Shown piece by piece: positions 44,578 to 53,125 of a stretch of DNA of 64,000 nucleotides; the stretch's first letter is position 1, and each line of letters begins with the position of its first letter. A program made the translations under genes and the position numbers. Origin of the DNA: Succiniclasticum ruminis DSM 9236 (GTDB lineage Bacteria > Bacillota > Negativicutes > Acidaminococcales > Acidaminococcaceae); NCBI RefSeq assembly GCF_900112895.1, contig NZ_FONL01000001.1, positions 1 to 64,000 on the forward strand, given 5' to 3'. The notes beneath the pieces are model-generated. The model did no database searches. It was not told where the DNA came from and saw only the letters and a program-made list of their open reading frames with translations.

Positions 44578-45405
44578 ATGTCATACACCTGTCCCTACTG
44601 TCACCACCACTGCACGCTGCAGGAAGGCAAGACCGGGTTCTGCCGCGCCCGCACACTGAAGGACGGAAAGAATGTCTGCGGCAATTATGGTTTTTTGACT
44701 TCGCTGGCGCTGGATCCGATAGAAAAGAAACCGCTGAACCGGTTTTATCCCGGAACGACGATTTTGTCTTTGGGAAGTTATGGCTGCAACCTGCGCTGTC
44801 CTTTCTGCCAGAATTTTTCCATTTCCCAAAACGGACGGGATGCCTTCCAGCCTGTTATCGCCAGACCGGAACAGATTGCGGCCAAAGCGCTGGAACTGAA
44901 AAACCGGAACAACATCGGCGTCGCCTTTACCTACAATGAGCCCCTGTTAAGCTGGGAATTTATCCGTGACACCGGTGAACTTGTACATAGCAAAGGACAA
45001 AAAAACGTAGTGGTCACCAACGGGAACTTTTCTGTAGAAATCGCAAAGAGTCTTGGAGGCATTGTGGACGCCTACAACATTGACCTGAAAGGCTTTACAC
45101 CGGAATGGTACAAAAAGCTGGGCGGCGACCTGGAAATGGTAAAAGCTTTCATTACGGAAGCATGCAAAACTGCCCATGTAGAACTGACTACGCTGATCGT
45201 ACCCAAAGAGAATGACAGCCCGGAAGAAATGGAAGCCATCGCCCAATGGATCGCCGGACTTTCGCCGGACATTCCGCTGCACGTAAGCAAATTCTTCCCC
45301 CGCTGGAACATGGTGGACAGAAATGAAACGCCTGCTGCCCGGGTATACCGGTTGGCAGATGTAGCACGCAACTATTTAAAATACGTTTATACGGGAAATT
45401 GTTGA
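44578..45405 (+). CDS. amrS: AmmeMemoRadiSam system radical SAM enzyme
   Basis: The 275-residue enzyme has an N-terminal cysteine motif (CPYCHHHC, then GFCRAR) and the radical SAM motif CNLRCPFC near residue 68 (CX3CX2C). The order and spacing fit the third member of the AmmeMemoRadiSam system. The ATG at 44578 has AAGGAG 8 bases upstream. It should generate a 5'-deoxyadenosyl radical to modify an unknown substrate, perhaps together with the Memo-AMMECR1 fusion just upstream. Confidence 0.93.
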   Translation: MSYTCPYCHHHCTLQEGKTGFCRARTLKDGKNVCGNYGFLTSLALDPIEKKPLNRFYPGTTILSLGSYGCNLRCPFCQNFSISQNGRDAFQPVIARPEQIAAKALELKNRNNIGVAFTYNEPLLSWEFIRDTGELVHSKGQKNVVVTNGNFSVEIAKSLGGIVDAYNIDLKGFTPEWYKKLGGDLEMVKAFITEACKTAHVELTTLIVPKENDSPEEMEAIAQWIAGLSPDIPLHVSKFFPRWNMVDRNETPAARVYRLADVARNYLKYVYTGNC

Positions 45406-45444
45406 AACTCTACATTAAATAAAATAGTGAAGAAAAAGAAAAAG

Positions 45445-45478
45445 CCTGCGCAAAACATCATGAACGGTTTTGCGCAGG
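45445..45478. terminator. Terminator between amrS and fbp
   Basis: CCTGCGCAAAAC pairs perfectly with GTTTTGCGCAGG around a 10-base loop. T-rich sequence follows on the + strand and A-rich sequence precedes, serving both convergent genes. Confidence 0.9.
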
Positions 45479-45494
45479 TTTTGCTTTTTATATC

Positions 45495-47399
45495 TTATCT
45501 TTTCTCCATAATCTTTCCATCTCTGTACGCCTTCAGCAGATCTGTCAAATCCGAGATTTGCTGTTTTAAATTCTGGCCGTTATCCGTGTCGCCAATCATC
45601 ACCCGCTTGGGTTCCATCTCCACCTGGGTGGTGACGGAGTCGATGTCCGCGTTGGTAGTAAGCACGTGTTCAATATCCTGGAAGGGGTAATGGGCTTTGA
45701 TGCGGATGCCGTGGGAATTGAAAATCAGCGTGTAACCCGCGATGCCGGTGGATTTCTGATAGGCTTTGCAGAAACCGCCGTCAATGCAGATTTCCTTGCC
45801 ACCGGCACGAACCGGTGTATCCCCCTTGGCTACCTTTACCGGTGTGTGGCCGTTAATGATGTGAGACTGGGGTGAATCCAGACCGAATTCATGTAGTACC
45901 TTTTCGCAGATTTCTTTCTTCCGGTGCAGTTTGTAGTAAGGATCCTGTGGCTCCGGCCAGGTGCTTTCGTCGTCGATATAGCTGCGTTCAAAGGTCTTGA
46001 TAGTACGCCCGGTCACCGGGGAATCGGGATGGATCCACATAAACCAGAAGAAATCCTGGTCTTCCAGCTTACGCCGCCTGTAGCAGACGCGGCACAGGTG
46101 ATCCACCCAGTCCATATAGGCGCGGCCTTTCAGGGTTTTACCCCACAGGGTAACGTCCCGGAAATTGCCTTCCTCGTCCATGGGCAGACCGCCATGGAAC
46201 ATAAGGTTGCCGTTCATGACTTTGTACAGTGACCCGTGGCTGAAGAAGAAATCCATATGCCGCTGCAGGGCTTCGCTGTTCATGAAATCCCACTGCCAGT
46301 CTTCAATAATCTTCTCTTCTTCCGGGGAATACTCATAGGGATGCTCCGGATCATAGGTGGGAAAGTCTGTGGTATTCATTTCATACTGCGCACCGTCCGA
46401 CAGCGTGGCAATTCCTTTCACCGGATCGATTTTGTCGAAGAGCAGCCGGTCTTCCATTTTAAACTCCGGATGGCGCAGCATGGCCTGTCCTTCCGCTTTG
46501 AACAGCATCACGTTGATAGCCTTCACTAATGCGTTCTTGCTTTCATCCTTACGGTAATTTTCCGCGGAAAAGACCACAAAATCCCGCATACTGATGCCAT
46601 ACCCGTTTTCCAGGATTTCCCAGTTGTTATAGCGCACGTTATTACGGATCACGTTGATGATGCAGGGGATACTGCCGGCCGCTGCCCCCATCCACAGCAC
46701 ATCGTGGTTACCCCACTGCACATCCACGGAATGGTGCACCATCAGCCGGTCCATAATTTTATGGGCATAGGGACCGCGGTCATAGATGTCGCCTACGATA
46801 TGCAGGTGATCCACCGCCAGCCGTTTAATCAGATAGGTCAGCGCATAAACGAAGGGCCGGAAACTGCCGGTTTCCCAAATCGTATCCAAAATTTTGGCAT
46901 GGTACACGTACCGGTTCTGATCTTCATCCGGCAACGCGTGCAGCAATTCGTCCAGCACATAACGGAAGCCTTCCGGCATGGCCTTACGTACCTTGGAGCG
47001 GGTGTACTTGGAAGACAGCAGGCGGGCCAGCCGCAACAGCCGGCGCAGGGTCATTTTCGCCCAGGTTTCCGTTATCGGATTATCTTTGTCCATCATGTCC
47101 AGTTTTTCTTTGGGGTAATAAATCAGGGTACAGAGGTTTTTGCGGTCCCGGTCGTTCATGGTTTCAGTGAACAGCATATCCACTTTTTCCCGGATGACAC
47201 CGGAGCTGTTGTTTAAAATATGATAAAAGGCTTCGTATTCCCCATGCAGGTCGCTCATAAAATGCTCCGTGCCCTTGGGCAGGTTGATGATGGCCTGCAA
47301 ATTGATGATTTCCGTAATCGTCGCCTCCTGGGTGGGAAACTCCCGCGCCAGCAGTTCCAGATATTTTCTGTGTTCCTCTGTCCGGTTCTTACTTTCCAT
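45495..47399 (-). CDS. fbp: Fructose-1,6-bisphosphatase, class III
   Basis: The 634-residue gluconeogenic enzyme is of the large Firmicute class. Metallophosphatase motifs are FMSDLHGEYEAF (about residue 53), VGDIYDRGP and QWGNHDVLWMGAAAG. The ATG at 47399 is preferred; a GTG five codons upstream overlaps the GGTGGGG site. It is monocistronic. The 266 bases before it contain a T-rich -10-like TATAAT near 47535 but no convincing -35. Confidence 0.95.
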   Translation of the reverse strand: MESKNRTEEHRKYLELLAREFPTQEATITEIINLQAIINLPKGTEHFMSDLHGEYEAFYHILNNSSGVIREKVDMLFTETMNDRDRKNLCTLIYYPKEKLDMMDKDNPITETWAKMTLRRLLRLARLLSSKYTRSKVRKAMPEGFRYVLDELLHALPDEDQNRYVYHAKILDTIWETGSFRPFVYALTYLIKRLAVDHLHIVGDIYDRGPYAHKIMDRLMVHHSVDVQWGNHDVLWMGAAAGSIPCIINVIRNNVRYNNWEILENGYGISMRDFVVFSAENYRKDESKNALVKAINVMLFKAEGQAMLRHPEFKMEDRLLFDKIDPVKGIATLSDGAQYEMNTTDFPTYDPEHPYEYSPEEEKIIEDWQWDFMNSEALQRHMDFFFSHGSLYKVMNGNLMFHGGLPMDEEGNFRDVTLWGKTLKGRAYMDWVDHLCRVCYRRRKLEDQDFFWFMWIHPDSPVTGRTIKTFERSYIDDESTWPEPQDPYYKLHRKKEICEKVLHEFGLDSPQSHIINGHTPVKVAKGDTPVRAGGKEICIDGGFCKAYQKSTGIAGYTLIFNSHGIRIKAHYPFQDIEHVLTTNADIDSVTTQVEMEPKRVMIGDTDNGQNLKQQISDLTDLLKAYRDGKIMEKR

Positions 47400-47634
47400 A
47401 ATACTTCGCCCCACCTTTCACAAAACGTTCAGCCCCTTCTCCCGGCGCCTTCAGGATTATCGTATCGTTACGCCGGCACACCTACGGAGCAAGATAAATT
47501 GAGTACAACGTAATTTTCACTTTATTATATATATTATACATTAAATCATACTATTTGTGCTACATATTTTTGCAGTTTTCAGAGAAAAGAAAGTCTCCTT
47601 AAAACCGTAACCGGTATAAAAACCGTAGAAAAGG

Positions 47635-47670
47635 AAAAACCGGATGCGCATTCATCCTGCATCCGGTTTT
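47635..47670 (-). terminator. Terminator of the small exported-protein gene
   Basis: AAAACCGGATGC pairs with GCATCCGGTTTT around 12 bases, with T-rich sequence on the minus strand. It lies between this gene and fbp. Confidence 0.85.
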
Positions 47671-47680
47671 TTATTGTGAC

Positions 47681-48118
47681 CTACTTACTTTCATTACCGA
47701 GGGCTTCAACCCGTTTAGCCAGACGATCCAGCACCGTGCCCTGTTTGATAGGCTGCGGATTATATTTCAGCTGGTCATACGATTTGATTGTTTTCAGATT
47801 CTCGTCCTGCACCGCGCCCTTTTCCATATAAGCAGTGTAATCGTCATAATTAATACCGTATCTGACAAACACATAGTGCATACCTTTGCCCAATGCGTCG
47901 TCTACCCAGGTGTACGTGCACACCCAAACTTTCTTTTCATTCCTGTCGGGAACTTTTTCTACACTTGTGTAATCAAAAAACGTTCCCTGATAATCCGTAG
48001 AACTGAGCCACAACCACTTACTCTGATCCAGTTTGCAATAGTTGGAAACCGGTTCCGCGCTGCACACGGATGTAAACAATGCAACCAGCAACGCACACAG
48101 AACAAATATCTTTTTCAT
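47681..48118 (-). CDS. Small exported protein of unknown function
   Basis: I do not recognise the family. The 145-residue protein has a signal peptide (KKIFVLCALLVALFTSVCSA) and a mature domain rich in Tyr, Trp and Asp (LDQSKWLWLSSTDYQGTFFDY), which recalls small periplasmic proteins seen in several Negativicutes, although I cannot name a family. The start at 48118 is chosen because GGAGGG lies 6 bases upstream. It is monocistronic. Confidence 0.6.
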   Translation of the reverse strand: MKKIFVLCALLVALFTSVCSAEPVSNYCKLDQSKWLWLSSTDYQGTFFDYTSVEKVPDRNEKKVWVCTYTWVDDALGKGMHYVFVRYGINYDDYTAYMEKGAVQDENLKTIKSYDQLKYNPQPIKQGTVLDRLAKRVEALGNESK

Positions 48119-48201
48119 TGTCATCCCTCCAGGAGTCTTTAGCTTACTAATATATTATAACACAACAAGCAAAAAAAGAAATTATTTTATATCCAATATG
48201 C

Positions 48202-49386
48202 TCAGGACTTTGTCCCAATCACCCTGTAGCAAAGACCCGCGCTGGCCAGCAGCATGGCCGCCGCCAGGAAAAACAGCACGGGAATACCGAAGCGTTCTGC
48301 AATAAATCCCCCAAAAATAGCGCCGGAGCTCATGCCCACAAACTGGAAAGACTGATTGATGCCGTACATGCGGCCCAGGAATTCCTGGGGAACAAACTCT
48401 TTGATAAGGTGGTTGACAGAAGGCATAAGCCCCGCCACCGCGATACCGTGGATAAAGCGTAAAACACCTAACTGCCAGGGAGCCGTAACAAAAGCCTGGG
48501 GAACTGCCACAACACAAGCTGTCAGAAGTGCACAGAATAAAACTTTCTGGGCCCCGATCCGGTCAGAAAGGGAACCCAGACGCGAGCCGAACAGAGCGCT
48601 GGCAAACCCGGCGCTGGAAAAGACCGCTCCGGAGATCAGAGCGATGTGGTCTGACCGCGGGGCCAGCCCCGCAATATAAACCGTAAGAATCGGCTGGATG
48701 CACATCAGAGAAAACTGAAAGGTAAATGTAGTCACAAAAACTCCGTACAACGCCGAAGGCCGCGGCAGGGAAGCAAAGGCCTCCCGGTTGGAAGTTTTCA
48801 CTGCCGATGCACCGGCAGCTTTGCGGCTCTCATGTATACCCATAATAGCAAGGCTGCTCAGCAGACAGAGCGATGCCACCACAAAATAGGTGTGGCGGTA
48901 GCCCACAGTTTCCGCCAGCCAGCCACCCAGCAGGGGACCGAGCAACGCTCCGCTGATCTGACCGGTATAAAACACGCCTAAAGCCCAGCCCGCCCGGTGG
49001 ACCGGCGATTCTGAAGAAACGAGAGGAATCGCGGTAGCAAGGAACCCGCTCAGGGCTCCCTGCATAAGGCGCAACACGACCAAATGATACACATTTTGCG
49101 CCATGCCCATGCCGAAATTGATGACGGCCAGCCAGATGACGGCCCGCAGGCACATAATCTTCCGTCCGAACCGGTCAGAAAGCCTGCCCCAGATAGGCGA
49201 AAAGATGGACAGCGTGACAAAATTCATGGCAAAGATGATACCGGCCCAACGCGCTACCTCACCCGGATCTTCCACACCCAGCGAACGGATATACAGCGGC
49301 AGCATGGGCGCCAGCTGGCTCATGCCCAGCGACGTGATGAATGCCGCCAGCGTGCAGATATATACGTTACGTTTCCACTGTTCCAT
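48202..49386 (-). CDS. MFS transporter, probable multidrug exporter
   Basis: The 394-residue protein has 12 membrane segments. Motif A is GRLSDRFGRK (about residue 65) and motif C is a Gly-rich stretch ALLGPLLGGWLAETVG (about 155), typical of DHA1 drug/proton antiporters such as MdtG. The exported compound is not known. Confidence 0.88.
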   Translation of the reverse strand: MEQWKRNVYICTLAAFITSLGMSQLAPMLPLYIRSLGVEDPGEVARWAGIIFAMNFVTLSIFSPIWGRLSDRFGRKIMCLRAVIWLAVINFGMGMAQNVYHLVVLRLMQGALSGFLATAIPLVSSESPVHRAGWALGVFYTGQISGALLGPLLGGWLAETVGYRHTYFVVASLCLLSSLAIMGIHESRKAAGASAVKTSNREAFASLPRPSALYGVFVTTFTFQFSLMCIQPILTVYIAGLAPRSDHIALISGAVFSSAGFASALFGSRLGSLSDRIGAQKVLFCALLTACVVAVPQAFVTAPWQLGVLRFIHGIAVAGLMPSVNHLIKEFVPQEFLGRMYGINQSFQFVGMSSGAIFGGFIAERFGIPVLFFLAAAMLLASAGLCYRVIGTKS

Positions 49387-49441
49387 ACAGTAACACTTCC
49401 TGAAAACTCATCCGTTGCAAAAAAGTATTTTCTGCATTTAA

Positions 49442-49470
49442 ATTATATCACTGTGGCTTTCTTTTGTGTA
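49442..49470 (-). promoter_or_regulatory. Possible promoter of the MFS gene
   Basis: A -10 TATAAT and a weak -35 TACACA are 17 bases apart on the minus strand, about 55 bases before the gene. Confidence 0.45.
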
Positions 49471-49495
49471 TGCACGGCAGCAACACTTATAAAAA

Positions 49496-49531
49496 ACACC
49501 GGACGTTCCATCGGAAGGAACTGTCCGGTGT
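49496..49531 (-). terminator. Terminator of the DUF3887-like gene
   Basis: ACACCGGAC pairs with GTCCGGTGT, with TTCC/GGAA nested inside, followed by a T run on the minus strand. Confidence 0.88.
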
Positions 49532-49559
49532 AATTTTTCATTGTCAGTTTCTCAAATTA

Positions 49560-50012
49560 TTATTTTGCTGGTGCGTTCTTCTGCGGTTCAATCGGCGTTA
49601 CCTGGAACGCTGTTACTTTCGGTGCACCGTTTTCTTCAACAAATGAAACAAAAATCCTTGCGAATTTATCCCTTGATACGGTTCCAAAATACACCAGTTC
49701 ATCTACTCCGCTGTAACCTTTTTGCAAATCGTATTGCTTATTCAGGAGAACCAGATTTGCATTTTTGATTGTGCCAATCTGTTTCTTGACCCCGTCCTGG
49801 ACAGCCTTGAAATTCTCTGCCGTAAGTTTCTCTTTTAACGCCTTGCTAAAGCTTTTGCTGACCTGCGCATAGGTCGCCTCGCCGCCGGTAAGTGCTGCTA
49901 CCAAAGCATCCGCAGCTTTTTCCTCAGCATTGAACCGGCCTGCTGCACCTGCTGCAAAGCAACTGGCGCTAATGGATAATGATAACAGCAACATCATTAA
50001 CATCTTTTTCAT
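49560..50012 (-). CDS. Small exported DUF3887-like protein
   Basis: The 150-residue protein has a signal peptide (MLMMLLLSLSISASCFAAG) and a ~100-residue alpha/beta domain whose pattern (KSFSKALKEKLTAENFKAV, then Lys-Gln-Ile-Gly and FVEENGAPKVTAFQV) resembles DUF3887, a domain of unknown role also found fused to peptidases and hydrolases. It is probably periplasmic. A tRNA gene lies 92 bases upstream on the same strand. Confidence 0.6.
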   Translation of the reverse strand: MKKMLMMLLLSLSISASCFAAGAAGRFNAEEKAADALVAALTGGEATYAQVSKSFSKALKEKLTAENFKAVQDGVKKQIGTIKNANLVLLNKQYDLQKGYSGVDELVYFGTVSRDKFARIFVSFVEENGAPKVTAFQVTPIEPQKNAPAK

Positions 50013-50060
50013 CTTACCTAATCCTCCAATTAAAAAATATTGTTATTATAACATATGCCT

Positions 50061-50099
50061 TTTAACAGTATCAGAAGATAATTTTTCTGAACTGTTAAA
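50061..50099 (-). repeat. Nested hairpin downstream of tRNA-Val
   Basis: TTTAACAGT/ACTGTTAAA enclose TCAGAA/TTCTGA. It may terminate the tRNA transcript, although the T run is poor; a TATAAT (about 50043-50048) just after it may start the DUF3887 transcript. Confidence 0.5.
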
Positions 50100-50104
50100 T
50101 GAAC

Positions 50105-50181
50105 TGGTGCGCAGAGTGGGGCTCGAACCCACGACCTCCGCCATGTCAAGACGGCACTCTAACCAGCTGAGCTATCCGCGC
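50105..50181 (-). tRNA. tRNA-Val (anticodon GAC)
   Basis: On the minus strand the cloverleaf reads acceptor GCGCGGA/TCTGCGC, D arm GCTC, anticodon stem CCGTC/GGCGG with loop TTGACAT (anticodon GAC), T arm GTGGG-TTCGAGC-CCCAC, discriminator A and encoded CCA. It should read GUC and GUU valine codons. Confidence 0.95.
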
Positions 50182-50215
50182 AACATTACAAAATTATTAT
50201 ACAACAAATAAAAGA

Positions 50216-50241
50216 TCCCTGCAACCTTTTGATTGCAGGGA
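50216..50241 (-). terminator. Terminator of rplM-rpsI
   Basis: TCCCTGCAA pairs with TTGCAGGGA around an 8-base loop, followed by TTTTATT on the minus strand. Confidence 0.85.
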
Positions 50242-50263
50242 AAAGTTTTGTAACTCGCAGCAA

Positions 50264-50656
50264 TTAACGCTTGCTGTACTGGGAAGCCTTGCGGGCTTTC
50301 TTCAGGCCATATTTGCGACGTTCCTTTTCGCGGGGGTCGCGAGTCATCAGGCCTGCTTTTTTCAATGCCGGACGATATTCTTCGTCAACTTTGCACAGAG
50401 CACGGCTGATGCCGTGACGGATAGCACCGGCCTGGCCGGAGATACCGCCGCCGATTACGTTAACAAGAATGTCGTATTTATCTTTGGTTTCAGTCAGTTC
50501 CAAAGGCTGGTTTACAATCAGCTTCAGGGTTTCCAGACCAAAATAATCGTTCATTTCGCGGCCGTTAATGACCACTTTGCCTTCACCCGGTACCAGGCGG
50601 ACACGGGCAACGGAAGATTTGCGACGGCCGGTCGCGCTGTATACTACTTCTGCCAT
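50264..50656 (-). CDS. rpsI: 30S ribosomal protein S9
   Basis: The 130-residue protein begins [17 protein letters not shown] and ends with the universal [12 protein letters not shown] tail that reaches the P-site tRNA. It follows rplM by 19 bases, the usual pair. Confidence 0.98.
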   Translation of the reverse strand: MAEVVYSATGRRKSSVARVRLVPGEGKVVINGREMNDYFGLETLKLIVNQPLELTETKDKYDILVNVIGGGISGQAGAIRHGISRALCKVDEEYRPALKKAGLMTRDPREKERRKYGLKKARKASQYSKR

Positions 50657-50675
50657 GATGTTTTCCTCCTCCTGA

Positions 50676-51113
50676 TTACCGTACGTTGATTTCTAATACT
50701 TCGGGCTGCTGCGCTGCATGGGGATGTTCCGGACCAGCGTATACGTGCAGTTTCTTGTAAATCTGGTCGCCCAGACGGTTTTTCGGAATCATGCCGCGTA
50801 CTGCGATTTCAACCATGCGGACCGGATTATTGGCCAGCATGTCTTTTGCCAGTACAAAACGGTCGCCGCCCAGATAACCGGTATGATGGAAATAGGTCTT
50901 CTGGGTCAGTTTTTTGCCGGTCAGCACTACTTTGTCAGCGTTTACGATGATTACATTGTCGCCGGTATCCATATGCGGGGTAAAGGTAGGTTTGTGTTTA
51001 CCACGCAGGACTTTGGCAACTTCCGCAGCCAGACGGCCCAGCGTTTTATCAGTGGCGTCCACCACGAACCATTTCCGTTCGATGTTGGACGGGTTTGCCA
51101 TGAAAGATTTCAT
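50676..51113 (-). CDS. rplM: 50S ribosomal protein L13
   Basis: The 145-residue protein has [17 protein letters not shown] near the start and the family block [18 protein letters not shown]. It is the first gene of rplM-rpsI. The leader (about 120 bases from the promoter) may hold an autoregulatory structure, as in L13 leaders of other Firmicutes, but I cannot assign it. Confidence 0.97.
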   Translation of the reverse strand: MKSFMANPSNIERKWFVVDATDKTLGRLAAEVAKVLRGKHKPTFTPHMDTGDNVIIVNADKVVLTGKKLTQKTYFHHTGYLGGDRFVLAKDMLANNPVRMVEIAVRGMIPKNRLGDQIYKKLHVYAGPEHPHAAQQPEVLEINVR

Positions 51114-51243
51114 TTCAATATCCCTCCCAGGATTATTTCTTGAAGTATTTACATAATAATGAAAAAACGTGAATGTGATGATGAGTCATTGCATTCCCTG
51201 CATCGGGGCTAATCGAATTCGGGACGCAAAATCACGTAAATAT

Positions 51244-51272
51244 ATTTTAATCACTTTTTATGTGTTTGTCAA
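51244..51272 (-). promoter_or_regulatory. Sigma-A promoter of rplM-rpsI
   Basis: TTGACA and TAAAAT are 17 bases apart on the minus strand, a consensus -35. Confidence 0.85.
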
Positions 51273-51329
51273 CAGGATAGAGAGTATTTTTATAAAAATT
51301 TTAAAGGAAAAGACATCGCAAAAACGTTC

Positions 51330-51438
51330 ACGATTGCTATTTCATGAATTCATGTGCCTGTGGCTTCGAAACTCAGGCTTCGCCTTCAGACAGTCTCGCC
51401 ACGACGGCACGTTTCATTTCATGAAATGACGCAATCGT
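51330..51438. repeat. Long imperfect inverted repeat between truA and the rplM promoter
   Basis: The outer arms ACGATTGC/GCAATCGT, then ATTTCATGAA/TTCATGAAAT, GTGCC/GGCAC and GTGGC/GCCAC, form a hairpin of about 109 bases with an internal GGCTTCGCC-type mini-hairpin at the tip. It has no ORF. It lies just after truA on that transcript, so it could be a 3' structure, or a small non-autonomous mobile element. The 353-base gap otherwise holds only the rplM leader and promoter. Confidence 0.7.
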
Positions 51439-51466
51439 TCCCTATGTTTTTCTCATGCCTTTTCCT

Positions 51467-52222
51467 TTAATCTTTATATAATTCGTATTCAACTCTTGCC
51501 AGATACAGTCCCTGCGCCGGTGCCGGAGAGTTTTCAAATTCTCCCCGTTTTTGGGTCAGCTCTTCTGCCATCGCCTGAGGCGGTTTTTTCCCCAGCCCAA
51601 TCTGCACCATGGACCAGACTAAATTGCGTACCATATGATATACAAAGCCGTTGCCTGCAATATGATAGACCAGCGTACCGTCCGCTTCCGTTTCCCAACA
51701 GGACCTGTAAATCGTTTTAACGGGAGATACCTGCGTGCTTCCGGTGCTTTGGAAACCGCTGAAATCATGCCGGCCGAGGAGCAATTCCGCTGCTTCATTC
51801 ATTTTATTCATGTCCGGTTTCTCTTTCATCTGCCACACATAGTTGCATGTAAACGGATCCGGTTCCGGCGTGAAGCGGATCCGGTATTCGTATTCTTTCC
51901 GGCGGGCATCTTTACGTGCATTAAAACCGGGCCGCGCTTCTTCTGCACGCAACACCCGTATATCCTCCGGCAGGATGCTGTTCAGAGCCCGCGGCATGTT
52001 CGCCGTTGGAATCGTTCCCTCTGTAGAAAAGGAAACCACCTGGCAGCGGGCATGCACTCCCGCATCTGTCCGGCCGCTTCCGGTAACGGTTACGGGTTCG
52101 CCGCAAACACGCGCCAGTTTTTCTTCCAGTTCCTGTTGTATGGTTTTTTCTTTCGCCTGCCGCTGGAAACCGGAGTAATTGCTTCCGTCGTAGCAGACAG
52201 TAAGTTTAATCGTTCGTTTCAT
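51467..52222 (-). CDS. truA: tRNA pseudouridine synthase A
   Basis: The 251-residue enzyme makes pseudouridine at tRNA positions 38-40. The catalytic Asp lies in GSGRTDAGVHARCQVV (about residue 53), and VCYDGSNYSGFQRQ is at the start. It follows ecfT by 93 bases, a common Firmicute order (ecfA1-ecfA2-ecfT-truA-rplM-rpsI). Confidence 0.96.
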   Translation of the reverse strand: MKRTIKLTVCYDGSNYSGFQRQAKEKTIQQELEEKLARVCGEPVTVTGSGRTDAGVHARCQVVSFSTEGTIPTANMPRALNSILPEDIRVLRAEEARPGFNARKDARRKEYEYRIRFTPEPDPFTCNYVWQMKEKPDMNKMNEAAELLLGRHDFSGFQSTGSTQVSPVKTIYRSCWETEADGTLVYHIAGNGFVYHMVRNLVWSMVQIGLGKKPPQAMAEELTQKRGEFENSPAPAQGLYLARVEYELYKD

Positions 52223-52315
52223 TCTGCATCCTGATTCTTCGCAAAGAGTGCCGCAAAACAGTTCGGGAATTATCGTTTTTATAATCGCTGGTCAACACAC
52301 AACAGCAAAACACGT

Positions 52316-53125
52316 TTAAACCAGTTTCGGCCCCCAGCGCAGAAACGCCAGCAGCCCGATCATGGCAAAAGCAAACACAAACGCCATCACGTCACCGGAA
52401 CGGTAGGCCAGCTGATGCATCCGCGTCCGTCCTTCCCCACCCCGGTAGCAGCGGGCTTCCATGGCAACGGCCAGGTCGTCCGCCCGGCGGAAAGCGCTGA
52501 TGAACAGTGGCACTAAAATCGGCAGCATGTTTTTTGCCCGGACCAGCAGGTTACCGCCGGAAAAATCCGCGCCCCGCGCCGTCTGCGCTTTGATGATACG
52601 ATCCGTTTCTTCCATTAAAGTAGGTATAAAGCGCAGCGCGATGGTCATCATCATGGCCAGTTCGTGGGCCGGCACGCCGACGACACGGAAAGGACGCAGC
52701 AGCGCTTCGATACCGTCCGTCAGTACAATAGGCGAAGTGGTAAAGGTCAATATGGAAGAAATCATCAGCAAAAGGATCAGGCGCATGGCCATCTGAACAC
52801 CCAGCTGCAATCCTTCTTCCGTAACTTTTATAAATTTCCACTGATATAATACGTGTTCGCCCTGCCCCATGACCGCATGAAGCACCAGTGTCAGCACAAT
52901 GATAAACAACAGTGGCTTTACAGATTTCAGCACCAGCATGAAAGGCAGGCCTGAAACCAGGATGATAAACAGCACCATGGCACAGAGCGCTGCGTAACCG
53001 ATCGCCGTGTTGGCCAGAAACACAGCCACGATCAGGAGCAGCGTTGAGAGAATTTTAGTCCGGGGGTCAAGGCGGTGAATAAAGCTATTGCCCGGATAAT
53101 ATTGGCCCAGCGTTATATCCAGCAT
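52316..53125 (-). CDS. ecfT: ECF transporter transmembrane subunit EcfT
   Basis: The 269-residue protein has about six membrane segments and the two coupling-helix motifs with Ala-Arg-Gly: KAQTARGADF (about residue 180) and AMEARCYRGGEGRT. With EcfA1/A2 it powers interchangeable vitamin-binding S components encoded elsewhere. It lies directly against the ecfA2 end with no gap. Confidence 0.95.
   Translation of the reverse strand: MLDITLGQYYPGNSFIHRLDPRTKILSTLLLIVAVFLANTAIGYAALCAMVLFIILVSGLPFMLVLKSVKPLLFIIVLTLVLHAVMGQGEHVLYQWKFIKVTEEGLQLGVQMAMRLILLLMISSILTFTTSPIVLTDGIEALLRPFRVVGVPAHELAMMMTIALRFIPTLMEETDRIIKAQTARGADFSGGNLLVRAKNMLPILVPLFISAFRRADDLAVAMEARCYRGGEGRTRMHQLAYRSGDVMAFVFAFAMIGLLAFLRWGPKLV

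Noticed and set aside
49930-50211. Short plus-strand ORF across the DUF3887 start and tRNA-Val
   Set aside because: It overlaps a tRNA in antisense and shows no ribosome site.
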